DNA of 64,000 bases, from positions 12,570,142 to 12,634,141 of the forward strand of contig NC_069097.1 in the NCBI RefSeq assembly GCF_947172395.1, given 5' to 3'. Positions 1 through 11,859 of this stretch are shown here, piece by piece. The stretch comes from Bicyclus anynana (taxonomy: Eukaryota; Arthropoda; Insecta; Lepidoptera; Nymphalidae). The notes beneath the pieces are model-generated. The model was given only the letters and a program-made list of their open reading frames with translations, did not search any database and was not told the DNA's origin. Position 1 is the stretch's first letter. Each line of letters starts with the position of its first letter. The position numbers and the translations under genes are program-made.

Positions 1-154
1 TTTCTTTGCATCTGAAGGAGCTAAACCGATTTCAAAAATTCTTTTAATGTTGGTAAGCTACACTATTCCCGAATGCTATAGGATATAATATTATATTCCC
101 ATACTCCCACTGGAATGGGAATCACGCATGTGAAACCGCGTGGTGTCTGCTAGT
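1..154 (+). mobile_element. Helitron-like element, 3' part (family A)
   Basis: Ends with GAAACCGCGTGGTGTCTGCTAG followed by T, the same 3' end as the complete copies at 34941 and 40453. The 5' end is outside the window or lost; the body is diverged. Confidence 0.65.
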
Positions 155-1283
155 TTTCTATATAGAGGAAGCGGTGTCTAATGGGTCGTTAAAATAGGCT
201 GATAATGATTAAAGTTTCAAAGGTTGTCAACATTTAGAAAAATATAGTATTTTTCAGATTTTGCCATGAAAAAATATAGTACACTTAAAGAAAATATAGT
301 ATTTTACGAAATAAACGTTAAAAACGTTTGTTTTTCTAAAAACTATATTTATTGTCACTTACTGTAATTTTGAAGAGTTTTTGTCTTAATAAGAGTTATT
401 TATATGCTTTTTCACGTTTTCCCAAGCCCATTTTTTTAATCGATAACTTTAAGTTCGGAATTCTATATGATAGACTGGTTTGGATTTTAAAGTTCATAAA
501 GTTGTTGAAAATATAGTATTTTTGCGTACTGTATATTTCTTCTACAGTATATAGTACGCAGACCCGAAATATAGTACAATACTATTTATTATAGTAAGGT
601 TGGCCACCCTAGTCATGAGTATGTTAATTATTATCATTGAAATATTTGTACATTTCTTTAATACTTACGAGTACCTACCATTAATCACTTACTGTATAGT
701 TGAGAGTTTCAATATTGTCTTTATATTTTTAGTCACAGTACCGATAAAACCTAATTTGCTCATCCGTGACTGCACTGTGCTTTTTATAGGGATTTTTGTT
801 ACAGTTAACTTTATATAGGATATTTTTTGCTATTTAAGCTGTTATTCAAAAGGTTTTTACTTCACCTAATTTATCCGAAAATACACCCAAATAGAATTCA
901 CTCCTTTCACTCGTTTTTGAGAACTTTTTGTCTAAGTACGAATGCTTTGAAAAATGTGTATAAATTACCCGAGGAATTCTACCCGTAGAATTGAGCTCTT
1001 TAATGCTTTTAAATTTTTATATATTTTTTTAAATTTCCAAGCATAATATTAATGAAATTGTGACGCTTATCAAAATAAGCCAGTATTTTCGTGATTAGTG
1101 TGAACTAATTATTCGTGATTAGCGTATTTGTGTACCTATTATTATTTTTAGATTCTCTTATCATTTTTCCTCCTTTCAATATTTAACCCGGTTTAGCTAT
1201 TCCTCTGTGTCATGTATAGAAATGTCTATTATACCTACACTTATAAGTACCTATAGAATTTTTATATTTCAATTATATTTATT
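155..1283. other. Gene-free AT-rich stretch with AAATATAGTA motif cluster
   Basis: No coding sequence. AAATATAGTA occurs near 240, 273, 292, 509 and 567, with a short hairpin (GCGTACTGTATAT / TATAGTACGC) at about 514-550, and GGTTGGCCACCCT closes the cluster at about 598-610. It is probably a decayed mobile element. The rest to 1283 shows nothing recognisable. Confidence 0.5.
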
Positions 1284-1602
1284 ACTAACGGACGCCCGCG
1301 ACTTCGTCCGCGTGAAACTCGATGTAAACATTCAACTTAGGCAAAACTTAGGCAGCGTACGCAAAATATGTAACTTTTCTGGTTGATTTTTTACACCTTG
1401 TGTCCTAAAAACCCAAATATCTTACGGTAGCCTATTTTTTCCAAAATAAAATTTAGCCTATGTTACTTGTGGATAAGCTTTCGAATGGTGAAAGAATTTT
1501 TAAAATCGGTCCAGTAGTTTTTGAGCCTATTCATTACAAACAAACAAACAAACATACAAACAAAGTTTTCCTCCTTATAATATCATATTATAAGCATAGA
1601 TA
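1284..1602 (-). mobile_element. Helitron-like element (family B), reverse orientation
   Basis: Starts CTAACGGACGCCCGCGACTT (the reverse complement of the family B 3' end) and ends near TAAGCATAGA. Contains a CAAACAAACAAACA run. Diverged. Confidence 0.65.
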
Positions 1603-2027
1603 CAAGTATATACTCGTAGGAGCCGTAAGCAGGTATAGAAGAAACTTTATAGCAGAATCAATGTTCGAGAACAAGTTATTACTCTCATTGAGAATATTGA
1701 ATTTCACAATAGCTGTAAACCTCTTTGAAGTTTAATAAAATATGTACTTTATTGTTCCCGGTATTCATATAGACGTATTTTATTACACAGTCAGTCGGAT
1801 ATCACACGTTATTGTATTTCGATATGTACAAATGAAACCGCTGCGTCGCAAGGCCGTCGGTCATGCGGCTCGTTTCCGCAACACGATACTTCAGTGCATG
1901 ACGATGCAATGTTACTTAATGACTCCTGCAACTGTAACGATTTGTACGAGTTAATCATTATCATTATTATCGTCAATATAATTATCATCAGCCTATATTT
2001 GTTGTCTCTTCTGTCATCATCATCTCC

Positions 2028-2105
2028 TTACCCTTATCCCACTTACGTGGGGTCGGAAAAATATGTCAATCTTTTCCATTTCTCTCTATTACATCATCAT
2101 TAGTG
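2028..2105 (-). mobile_element. Non-LTR retrotransposon 3' tail fragment
   Basis: CTTATCCCACTTACGTGGGG and GGTCGGAAAAATATGTCAAT match the longer reverse-oriented fragment at 55675. There, the reverse strand reads as the C-terminus of a reverse transcriptase frame. Confidence 0.6.
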
Positions 2106-2137
2106 CATTTGTTGGGCGATGCAATGTTACTTAATAT

Positions 2138-2165
2138 AGAGCTCATCATCATCATCGTCATCATC

Positions 2166-2240
<75 letters not shown>

Positions 2241-2250
2241 GCATCTTCAT
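2138..2250. repeat. (ATC/GAT)n microsatellite
   Basis: A nearly perfect CAT/ATC run, longest from 2167 to 2240. It gives a spurious poly-Ser frame. Such runs often start from the ATG/GAT tails of RTE-type retrotransposons seen elsewhere here (35447, 61714). Confidence 0.95.
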
Positions 2251-2299
2251 CATTATTAGGTATTATTATCAGCCTATATTTTAATGCCGTCTCTCTAAT

Positions 2300-3244
2300 G
2301 TATTAGAGGAAAATTGAGAGCTGTCGCACAAACACAATAATGGTTTAACGTGCTCTATGAGGCATGTCGTGGACACAAGTGATTGAACCATACCGTTTGA
2401 TAGTGTGGGTGCGTAAACGTAAGACTGAAAAATTTCAAATTTACGACAAATACTTGACGAGGCGTTTTATAATAACAAAAGCTTATAGCCGCGCTAGATG
2501 ACCACCAGCTCTTCAAAGTTCTTTAAAGTATTGCACATAATATTACTACTATATAAGCGTTTAAGCTCTTTATCTATGTTTTGTGTTCAAGACTGTCAAT
2601 GTAAATTATGTTTATAAATACCTCTCGTTCATATCTTAAGAGTTCGTAAAGCGTTATTCTACCTAGAAGCATAATAAACTGTTTGAGTTATGTGTTTCTA
2701 CATCAATGATAATTTTTTACTATAGATATGTCCCTACAAAATCACCGGAGAATGTGATCCGAATAATAAGCTACAACACTGAGAGCCCACATGCATAATT
2801 TTGTCGTTAAATCCATTATATATGTATGATTATATATAGTTTTTACTATATTATTGAACACACAACTCGACATTGTAGACGATATTTAGGTATTATTTGT
2901 TTAAATAACGTTCGTTGTTGACCACAACTAATATTGAGTTGACTATAAATTTCCTCTTCTGAGCGCCTCATTTTTCATGCGCTAGTAACACATCTAACAG
3001 CATTTAATATCATTGTTCTACATCATATCCTATAGTTTCCGAGTAGAGTTCCTACTCTATGAGTCACGAGTTCACATTTGAAACCATAGGGACATTTTTT
3101 AATGGAGTATTTGTTGGAAAATGTTTTTATGTTCACAAGGAATTAAAACAAGATCCGGTACTTACTTGTGAGTGTTATGTTGTCTAAGTATGAGCTTTTA
3201 CTACGTAAATGTTTCTATGTCTATGTGCAGTATGTCTGTCTTTA
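2300..3244. other. Gene-free stretch, nothing recognised
   Basis: AT-rich, no supported exon, no clear element ends. Confidence 0.4.
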
Positions 3245-3660
3245 TATGTAACTAGAAGACGACTCGTGGTTCCACCCGCGTAGTTCCGGTATCTCCTTTA
3301 TTCGGCCCTTTTGCAAAATCCGTTCTTAGCGGACGACTACTACCTATAAACTAGCTCTCTGCCAAATTTCATCTTAGTACGTCAAGCGGTTTTTGAGATT
3401 TCTTGATGAATGACCTTTCGCATTTACATATTAAGATGACACTCGCAAATAGAGTGGCTTCTATTGGTAAAAGAATTTTCAAAATCGTTTCAGTTTGTAT
3501 AGACTAGCAAACGTCCCGCGGTTACACCGGCATAGTTTCCGTTTCCGTGGACATACGGGGATAAAATATAGTCTCGTTAGTCGGAGAAGATCTAGCTTGT
3601 TATTGGTAAAAGAATTTCCAAAATAAGTTGTGTAGATCTAGGGACTACCCCTCTTGCAAC
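3245..3660 (-). mobile_element. Two degraded Helitron-like pieces, reverse orientation
   Basis: 3245-3435 carries the family B body (CCTATAAACTA, GCGGTTTTTGAGATTT) also found at 19011 and 40055. 3502-3660 begins ACTAGCAAACGTCCCGCGG, a family A 3' end in reverse. Confidence 0.55.
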
Positions 3661-4160
3661 CTCCTCAATATTTCCTTCTTTTGGTATTAGTATAAATGTA
3701 AATAAGTGTGTAATCGGATTACCTTTTTTTTTACACTTTATCCTTACGTCCGATTAAATTAAATTTAAACCAATAAGTTGTTCTAGGATACGTTTTTGTA
3801 AAGTGAAATATCGTGAAAACAGTTTGCCTGCTTAAAGTTGAAAATTGAAAACAATTGTCTATAACAGAACAACTGCGCAGGGCAACCAATAACATACCCT
3901 ATGCGACACCACTTACCAGTTTCCTGTCAATCTGAGGCAATATCTTGAGCCTCGTGTGCTAGTAATTTCACTAGCAACCATACACTTTTTATGGGGTATA
4001 CCTACAGCAATGCTACTTAGAGACGGCAACAAACATAGCGGTAGGTAATTACTTCCCCGGTCCTTCTCCAAGAACTGATCTACCTCAAATCGTCAAAATT
4101 AGTTCAGCGTGAAAATGTAACACCTAGACAGACAGCGTTACTTACGTGTTTATAATAGTT

Positions 4161-4455
4161 ATCAACCCATATTCGGCTCACTGCTGAGCACGAGTCTCCT
4201 TTTAGAATGAGAGGGATTAGGCCAATAGTCCACCACGCTAACCCAATGCGGATTAGCAGACTTCACACACCTAAGAAAACTCTCAGATATGCAGGTTTCC
4301 TCTCGATGTTTTTCCTCCGCCGTTTGAGACCCGTGAGATTTAATTTCTTAAAATGCACACAACTGAAAGTTAGAGGTGCATGCCATGGACCGGATTCGAA
4401 CCCATGCCCTCCGGAATCAAAGGCAGAGCTCGTATCCACTGGGCAATCACGGCTC
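4161..4455 (-). mobile_element. tRNA-derived SINE, type 2
   Basis: Read on the reverse strand it has a tRNA-like head with a GGGTTCGAATCCGGTCC type B box, then GTGTGCATTTTAAGAAATTA and a tail AGCCGAATATGGGTT. Other copies are at 15779, 36216, 38430, 42928, 43540 and 47745. Confidence 0.8.
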
Positions 4456-4769
4456 ATAATTATAATAATATGTAATATGGTTAATCTGGCAACGAAAGTG
4501 TAGGACATTCGTGAATGCATTTAGCACTGTAGGTACATATTCATTAAAAGAAGGAAAGATCGTTTGTCGGCGCGACTTTGAAATAAAACTTTCTATCCAC
4601 GCATCCATGAAACATGTGTGAATAACTTACACCATCCTGACACGAATTCAAATTAATCACGAAGTATGAAACACGTGATTATTATATATTCTTCTCAGAA
4701 GGCTGTGAATATCAAGAAATTGGTCATGTTCTTCAACTGTATAATACCTATCTATCTTTTTATAACTAT

Positions 4770-4865
4770 ATATTAGACGCTCGCGACTCTGTTTACGTGA
4801 AAGTCGGTTTTCGAAAATCCAACGGGAATCATGGATTTTGCAGGGTCGAAAATTGGCGTATGTGT
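4770..4865 (-). mobile_element. Helitron-like fragment
   Basis: TTAGACGCTCGCGACT and GGGAATCATGGATTTTGCAGG are diverged matches to the family B start in reverse. Confidence 0.4.
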
Positions 4866-4989
4866 TTAATTCAGTCAGTCATATTGTCTTTATTCATTTC
4901 TACATAACCTGACGTTTCGAAAGTGCTTGTAAACTAAACCTAAATAAAAGTCAATGTCAAAATTCATTTATTTCAAATACATGAACTTT

Positions 4990-5874
4990 GACTTTGACTT
5001 TCATTCCATCCATCTCTCTCTCACACACACACAGACTTCTGCCGTAGTACTACTAGAAAGGATTTTATACCATTAGATATGTTACGTGCCTGCATATCAC
5101 CGCAAAAAGTGATCTGAATTTAACAACTCCACTGAGCACACATGCGCAAATTTATGTTTACTTACATAGTATATTTACAATTTTTACACTTTCTACACTT
5201 TTACAATGCGACTAAATAAAATTAAGACAATTAGCCATTTTTGTCCTTCTCCGTTTCGACGCGCTAGTGGAATATCTAATCTAATAGTTTATAATCTTTG
5301 ACTACTTGTGTGATACTCGTAAATGAATAACTTATGGTCCAAGAGAATGTTATTTGAAAATTCGGCGCTAGTCTGAATCTGAGTAAGTATTTACTTATAC
5401 ACCGCGCTACGTTATTCGTCTTAAACCAAAATCCCACATAATGTACCCAATGTCTATTACCCATCAGTGTTATTAAAAAAAAAAACAAAGTACAATTCAA
5501 GGAGTTACAATTGTAATAAACTTTCAAAAATCGATTATTTTAACACATCCTGTATTTTCAAACATCTACCTACCTCCTCGCCGCAGTCACGTCGGCAGCC
5601 CATCGGTCCCTTTGAGCTTTGAGGTCATTCACTTTAACCTATTTCTTTAAATTAAATTTTATTTTATTTACGGGTGTTAACCCGTACTAGACCTGTGTCG
5701 ATCGCGATTGATCGAATCTCTGATACCCGATCATTACTTGTGCGTGAGCGAGTGACGCGGCCGTCAGCGCCTCAAATAATCTGCGAACGATTTTTGTTCA
5801 CCACACTGAATTGGTCAGTTGTACAACATCACTCTACAGAATAGCAACCTAAAATCCGATCAGTTCGGAATTTT
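4990..5874. other. Gene-free stretch, nothing recognised
   Basis: Contains a short CTCTCACACACACA run at about 5020. 5690-5790 is richer in GC without repeat signatures. No exon supported. Confidence 0.4.
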
Positions 5875-6147
5875 AACGGCCTTCGTGGCGCAGTGGTGTG
5901 CGCGGTGGATTTACAAGACGGAGGTCCTGGGTTCGAACCTCGGTTGGCCGATTGGTGTTTTGGTCCAGGCCTGGCTGGTGGGAGACTTCGATCGTGGCTC
6001 GTTACCACCCTACCGACAAAGAGGTACCGCCAAGCCGTGGATTCAAATACTCCCCCTGATAAGTTAGTCCGTTTCCATTTCAGATTGCATAATCACTACC
6101 GTCAGGTGAAATTGTAGTCGATGGCTAACTTGTAACGAATAAAAAAA
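5875..6147 (+). mobile_element. tRNA-derived SINE, type 1
   Basis: A box CGTGGCGCAGTGGTGTGCGC, B box GGGTTCGAACC, then the conserved body TTACCACCCTACCGACAAAG and the tail TAACTTGTAACGAATAAAAAAA. The best copy is at 48649. Confidence 0.85.
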
Positions 6148-6404
6148 GGGTTCCGATTCATGTCCTACGGATGTTCAGTTTAAGACTCAAGTAACTACAT
6201 ACTTTAAGTCGAGTCGTAACGATACACAAAACACGAAAGACCCGTGACCCGAATGATCGAATTATTAAGACCCAACCAATCACCTTGCGTTATAAGAAAC
6301 GATCGAAAGATACGTTTCTTAGCTGTACCTATTTTCGGACATTGCCGACAATAGTTACGGGTTAGGCGGCGAGCGGCGTTATCAAAAAGGAAACCGCAAA
6401 AGAC

Positions 6405-6909
6405 TAGGGCTTGTTATTTTTTAAAATATCGGATTCTCGATATATCGATAATTTCGAAATAATTTTGTAGGCTAAATGAAAACTTTTAACAATTAAGTAT
6501 TTATTAAACTTCATTATTTTTTTATGTAACTAAATTGACAAGTAAATTAATACGATTAAACGTGTTTAAAGTTTTGTCTGAGGGTAAAGTAGTGTATACT
6601 ATCTGAATACATTACGTTTTACTTATTTCAGTGACATTTTCGATAAAATGCAATTAAATAAACTAAAATATGAAAAACGTAATAAAGTATAAATAAAGTA
6701 AAGTAGATTATGTTTGATAATGTTTTAGTTTAAATAATTTGCGAGGGATATAAAAAATTAAAACTTGTTAAAAATATCTAGTATCGATATCTACGTTTCA
6801 ATATCGAACTATCGATATATCGTCCATAAAAATATTAGTAATGAATACTTATCGCTATTAAGTGATAATGTCGATATTTTGATATATCGATATTTTATTA
6901 ACAGCCCTA
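6405..6909. mobile_element. hAT-like MITE rich in ATCGAT
   Basis: Starts TAGGGCTTGTTA and ends TAACAGCCCTA, with inverted subterminal runs of TATCGATAT type. Flanks CAAAAGAC / GTAAAGAC match at 6 of 8 bases, consistent with an aged 8-bp duplication. No transposase frame in 505 bp. Confidence 0.7.
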
Positions 6910-8466
6910 GTAAAGACACTGCCGCCGACTAGGTGTATCAAAAATAGTAGGTATGTAGGTATTAAACAACAAAATTTCTGAAACTAGGTTAAAGTTCATT
7001 AACTTCTTCTTTCCAAACAGAATGAAACAGGATGTTCTGAAGTTTTTTCATCAATTTTAAATTTTTTTTCGATAGCGTGTGAATGTGCTTCAGCTTATTT
7101 TTAATATTACTATAGAGTTTATCGTAATGGATACATACATGTCGCGGCGGATTATAGACGCGGCCGGTAGCACGGTGTATACCAGTACAAATTATATAAG
7201 TTATAACTAGCACACGACCGCAACTTCGTTCACGTGAAAAATAACGTAAAATTATAAGTATAAACTTGCCTCTTAAATCATTTCTAATGATAAAAACTGC
7301 ATTAAAATACGTTGCGTAGTTTAAAAGACCTAGCCGGACAGGCGGTGGAAAGCAACTTTGTTTGCTTAGAATATATGTACTTACTCTTAAAAAGAGATAA
7401 AAATTAGGACGAAGTTCGAAACTGCTAGCAGTTTACTATGCAAACACGAGTTGAAAACTAACTCGTCGTATATTTCACCGGACATGGTTCACGACGGTGT
7501 TAATTTTAACTTGAAGACAGAAGTCTTGTTCTAATGAATATGTAACAAGCTCGTTATTCCTGGCAACGGGGCTATTCACTAGATCTTTTAGTAACTTTGG
7601 CTTAGTTAACACTAATATACATAATTAAGTTGAAATAATAACGATACCTTGTCGCTTTGTTGTCAGCTTATCTCTCGATTAGGCTGACGCTCTCCGCGCG
7701 TCTCAATATTAAGTCTGGAAATACTCACCTGATTTTAACAGCTTAATCCCGTAGAACCAGATAAGTTTTAACAACATGATAATCATTTATACGATTTTCA
7801 TGAAATATAATGGGACCAATCTGGAAGTACTTAAACTCTTTTTAAAATTGGTTAAGAAACGGCGAAGTCATGAAGTAACAAACATTAAAAATAAATCCTT
7901 TTTTTTAAGTCGGTTAAAAGGAAACAAAAATGCTTGGTTAAAATAAATGTGACAGTGACTTAATCTATGTATCCTTTTCATGTTTTGGCTGCATGCTTTA
8001 ACCAGGAAAAAATATTGCTTTTTCATTTTTTCATTTCTGAAGTGAAGTTTTTATATGTATTTTTTCCGGGAAACACCAGATTAATTGATTGTGTATTACA
8101 CTTTACTAATTTTTGCTTTCACAAGTAAGGGGCCCTTGTAGTCCGCGTGCCCCATATCATTGATACTGAATTGTTGGTAAACTGTCTACATCTACTATGT
8201 ATGTGTTTTTATAGACTGTGTTTGTGAATTTTCAAAATCCGTAGTAGATCCAGAGATTGGCCCTGCAAACTGACAACAAAACCGGTTATAATAGTATATA
8301 CTTAGATATGTTAACTTTGCATTGCCGGCTCTTTATCTGAATCGGTTGTAGTCTCTACAAATGCAAATAGTCAAACTCAACGTTGTACATTGAAATACAA
8401 ATTTTAAATATGGTAATAGTTTTTTTTATTGACACTGAAGTAATGGGGAAGTTGCGGGCTTAACTT
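6910..8466. other. Gene-free stretch with minor repeat remnants
   Basis: A family B Helitron remnant in reverse begins near 7206 (CTAGCACACGACCGCAACTT). TTTTTTTTAAGTCGGTTAAAAGG near 7900 resembles the ends of the elements at 28930 and 58942. 8040-8190 resembles the body of the element at 11206. No exon seen. Confidence 0.45.
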
Positions 8467-8615
8467 TTTTTTTTTTTTAATATTCTTTACAAGTTAGCCC
8501 TTGACTACAATCTCACCTGATGGTAAGTGATGATGCAGTCTAAGATGAAAGCGGGCTAACTTTGTCGGTAGGGTGTTAACTAGCCACGGCCGAAGCCTCC
8601 CACCAGCCAAACTTG
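8467..8615 (-). mobile_element. SINE type 1, internally deleted
   Basis: TACAAGTTAGCCCTTGACTA through GGTAAGTGATGATGCAGTC, then a jump to GTCGGTAGGGTG and CCACCAGCCA. The middle and the tRNA head are missing. Confidence 0.8.
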
Positions 8616-8926
8616 TTTCATATAGTTGCTAACTAAATAAATCGGCCACTGTCACAACAGCTTAGTGTTGTTACAACGTGTTAGTGTTACAAATGATTAT
8701 ATTATGTAAACTAATATCATCGTTAATCATCCGTACGTGTGATATTTCATAACCGCAGGATTCGTTCCAACTGGTGATGTTGATGTACTCGTAATATTGC
8801 TGTGGGGGTAATGAAACGATCCATTTGTATTAGCTTGATTGGATGTAACGGATTAGATCCCTTGGAGTCCCCTCACGCAATCACAGTCTCCAAACGAATG
8901 CCATATTTGTCAAATATGAGTCGAGG

Positions 8927-9261
8927 CAGTGGCGTAGCTAGGCAGGGGCGAAATGGGCCCCTGCACATGATCTCTACGTCACGGCACTAGTAGGCCTTGT
9001 GACTTGTGAGACCTTGCGGGACTGTTTTGACTTTTTAACTACGGTCAACGTGACCGCAACCGTTAGCGTTATATGCCCACAATTAAATAAAATCGTAGGT
9101 TTAAGGTTTTAATTAATTCACACAATTGAAATAACAGTATGTACTGTATCCAATTATATATCCTAACACACAGTACAAAATTTCAAGTATATTAGATAAA
9201 GAAATGGGCCTCACTTTAATTTTGTCCACGTATACATAGATTGTTTCACGCTACGCCACTG
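8927..9261. mobile_element. TIR element with CAGTGGCGTAGC ends
   Basis: CAGTGGCGTAGC at the left and GCTACGCCACTG at the right are perfect inverted ends. Flanks GTCGAGG / GTCAAGG are similar. No transposase. A related, diverged copy starts at 11206. Confidence 0.65.
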
Positions 9262-11205
9262 TCAAGGAAACTGAGATTAATCAACAGCGGTGATTGAATC
9301 TGTTCCGGTATCGAGAGCGTGAATGCGATGGAAACAATGCAATATCTAATTGCATCTCAACAGAACGGAACTCGCATTATTGGCTCGCATACATGCATGC
9401 CATTGTTCTCTCACACCGAGAGGCGCTCTTATCGCATCCGCGCTGCACGTGTTCCGACACGACTCAACTCTAATCCCATAATCCCACCCGGAAAATATCC
9501 AATAGCCATTGTTTTTTGATCATATTTACACGAGACATGTTTGCTCGTGTTATCTCCCTTGTGAACACTGTGATATTTTAATAACGTAATCAGATCTCTA
9601 CTCCGCCACTGGCTGGAGACGGTGGATTACTCGCGCGTCCGTGCCGCCTAATTAACGCGTTTCGCTGCGAGATCTATTATCAGGTGAGTGGCGAAGGGTA
9701 TTCTCGCGAGCTCGGGTTTCAATTACAACAGCCGGCAGCTAGAGACGCCGGTTGTCTTCATAATTTCCGTTGTGCTTCAGAAAATCGGTTACCCGGTGGC
9801 GGCGTACGAGCCGAGAGTGTCGTAGACAAAAGATAAGCTGAGCAATTTGTCCCGGATTGTGTTTTGTGTCTCGTAGACGGGAAGAATTTACTGGAGTTTA
9901 ACGCCGCAGTTCTCATTTGTTTTATTTAGCTGGAATGGTGTTTAACTTGCAGTTGAGCTATGCGCGGTTTATGCGATTGCGTATATATTTTCAACTTTAT
10001 TCTCACTTTAAGTTATTCCACAATGCAGTAGAGGTAGTTTACCTAGTAGGAAAGTTTTATGTGAATAACATTACCTTAGCGACTAATAAAGTTATGTTAT
10101 GTTAAAGTTTTTAAACAACGTATATTTATACAAAAGCTCTATTTAATATTAACATTTTTTTTTTAGAAAAGCTTATAAATGCTTATCCGGATTCTTTACC
10201 GCAATTTAATAGCTTTCAACTGGACGTAATTAATTGCTTCAATCTATAATAATTTCAACTAATTCGACATGATTAATGAGTTCCGGATTGCTTTAATCAG
10301 TAAATGGTTTCAACATTCTACAAATTCTTAGTTCTTACGTTGAGTTTGTTGTTGGCTACTTCTCAGACAAGTACTTGGACATCTTTACTTTTCATTTGAT
10401 ACGTTACAAAAAAACCAAACGAATTTACGTCAATTTAATTTTTATTAATATACATATAATTTTTGCTATATAGGTATATAAATGTATAAGATATGGTTTT
10501 ACCATTATGTACTTAAAAAAATTTATTTGAGTAATAACATGCATATTTATTTTTTACCCGACTGCAAGGGTTATTTATTTTTTTAGTATCAATAGGTAAG
10601 TAATATTAATTTATTACAAATTAGGTTTATTCATTATTTTTATTAGGATTTTTTTACGTTTGAAATATAATTTATTTTTGACATTTTTGTAATAAACTCC
10701 ATTATGCTCTGTAGAATATACGAAATGTACAATAGAAGCAACTATATCTTGGTTAATTGCATTATAATCATGCATACATCTTGCTAGTCACAGTGGAAAA
10801 TCAACATAATTAATTCTTGACTAACTTGATGCTACAGTCGGGACCAATTTAAGTTTTGTGTTTCAGAATTCTATTGTGCCGTTCGGTGCCACGTTGATTT
10901 ATGCTTAAACCAGACAATACTTACTAACGACTTAGACTCAGTTGTTTGGGATCCTTATAATTTATTGCAACAAAGTTGAATGTTGTTGATTATTTATTTT
11001 TGGTGCGAAAACCTGAAACCGAAAATCTTTGAAATTGAAAATTGTGCGTGTTGAATACGTCCTTTAGAAGTGTTTAGTTGGATTTGCAATTATGTTGTGA
11101 TATCAAAATAAGTTTGTTATACATTATAGATCATTCCCGATAGACGCCTACTTACTGGACGCGGAACTCTAGTAAGGACATCCAAACAACATGTTCTTGA
11201 TCCGC
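9262..11205. other. Gene-free stretch; 9300-9850 is GC-richer and non-repetitive
   Basis: 9300-9850 lacks element signatures and includes a candidate donor ATTATCAG|GTGAGT at about 9676-9690 after CTAATTAACGCG. It could be an untranslated first exon or a regulatory region for the kinase gene, but no coding frame supports it. 9900-11200 is AT-rich with nothing recognised. Confidence 0.35.
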
Positions 11206-11415
11206 CAGTGGCGTAGCTTGGCTCGGAGGGGCCCTGTATCAAAATTAGTTGGGCCCATTGACGAGCGGCAAATCCCCAAAACTCCTTCAGCAGTTTTTTC
11301 TCCAGGAAGCACTAAATTAATTGAGATTTTAGATTAAATTTACAAATTTTTGTTTTCCCACTTAAGAGGGCCCTATCACTGATATGGCTGATACAGCGGT
11401 ATCTACGCCCCTGCA
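11206..11415. mobile_element. TIR element related to 8927 copy, diverged
   Basis: Left end CAGTGGCGTAGCTTGGC, right end ATCTACGCCCCTG. The inner part (CTAAATTAATTGAGATTTTAG) resembles 8080-8190. Confidence 0.55.
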
Positions 11416-11417
11416 CT

Positions 11418-11635
11418 GTGCGTTACCCGCCGGTCCACCCAGTTGAAACTTGGTTGCTAACTATTGAGGGCCTCATAAGAAGTGATCGAATCAAAAATGA
11501 GGAGATCAACAGAAAAACCAGAGTCACGCTGGTAATGGGCGGGACACAGAGATCGAGGAGACGTTATGGTTCCATGATGCTGGAATGGAATCCACGCACC
11601 GGAAAGCAGTGTTGGTTGACCGTCCACTTCTAAAT
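11418..11635 (+). pseudogene. RTE-type retrotransposon reverse-transcriptase C-terminus, remnant
   Basis: The plus strand reads IRSDRIKNEEINRKTRVT and later SMMLEWNPRTGKQCWLT, matching the usual RTE tail pattern (RIRNE.IR.RT.VT ... LEWRPRTGKR). Frame is damaged between. Directly followed by an opposite-strand piece of the same kind. Confidence 0.7.
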
Positions 11636-11639
11636 GAGT

Positions 11640-11815
11640 AGATATCATCATCATCATATCAACCGATGGACGTCCACTGCAGGACAAAGGCAGACTTCCA
11701 AATATCAAGATCCTGAGCCACCTGCATCCAGCGAATCCCTGCGACTCGCTTGATGTCGTCAATCGATCTGGGGGGCGACCAGCACTACTGCGCTTTCTAG
11801 TGTGCGGTCGCCAAT
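11640..11815 (-). mobile_element. RTE-type retrotransposon 3' end, reverse orientation
   Basis: ATCATCATCATATCAACCGA, then GGACGTCCACTGCAGGACA and CATCCAGCGAATCCCTGCGA: the reverse of the tail sequences at 35447 and 61714, and similar to 56450. Confidence 0.8.
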
Positions 11816-11859
11816 ATATGAAATATAAAAATATATATAATACTAGGTAATAGTCTAAA

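Noticed and set aside
2103..2306. 67-codon poly-serine open frame
   Set aside because: Produced by the ATC microsatellite; no other coding signal.
5875..5960. Possible tRNA gene on plus strand
   Set aside because: It is the head of a SINE type 1 copy, followed by the standard SINE body and A-rich tail.
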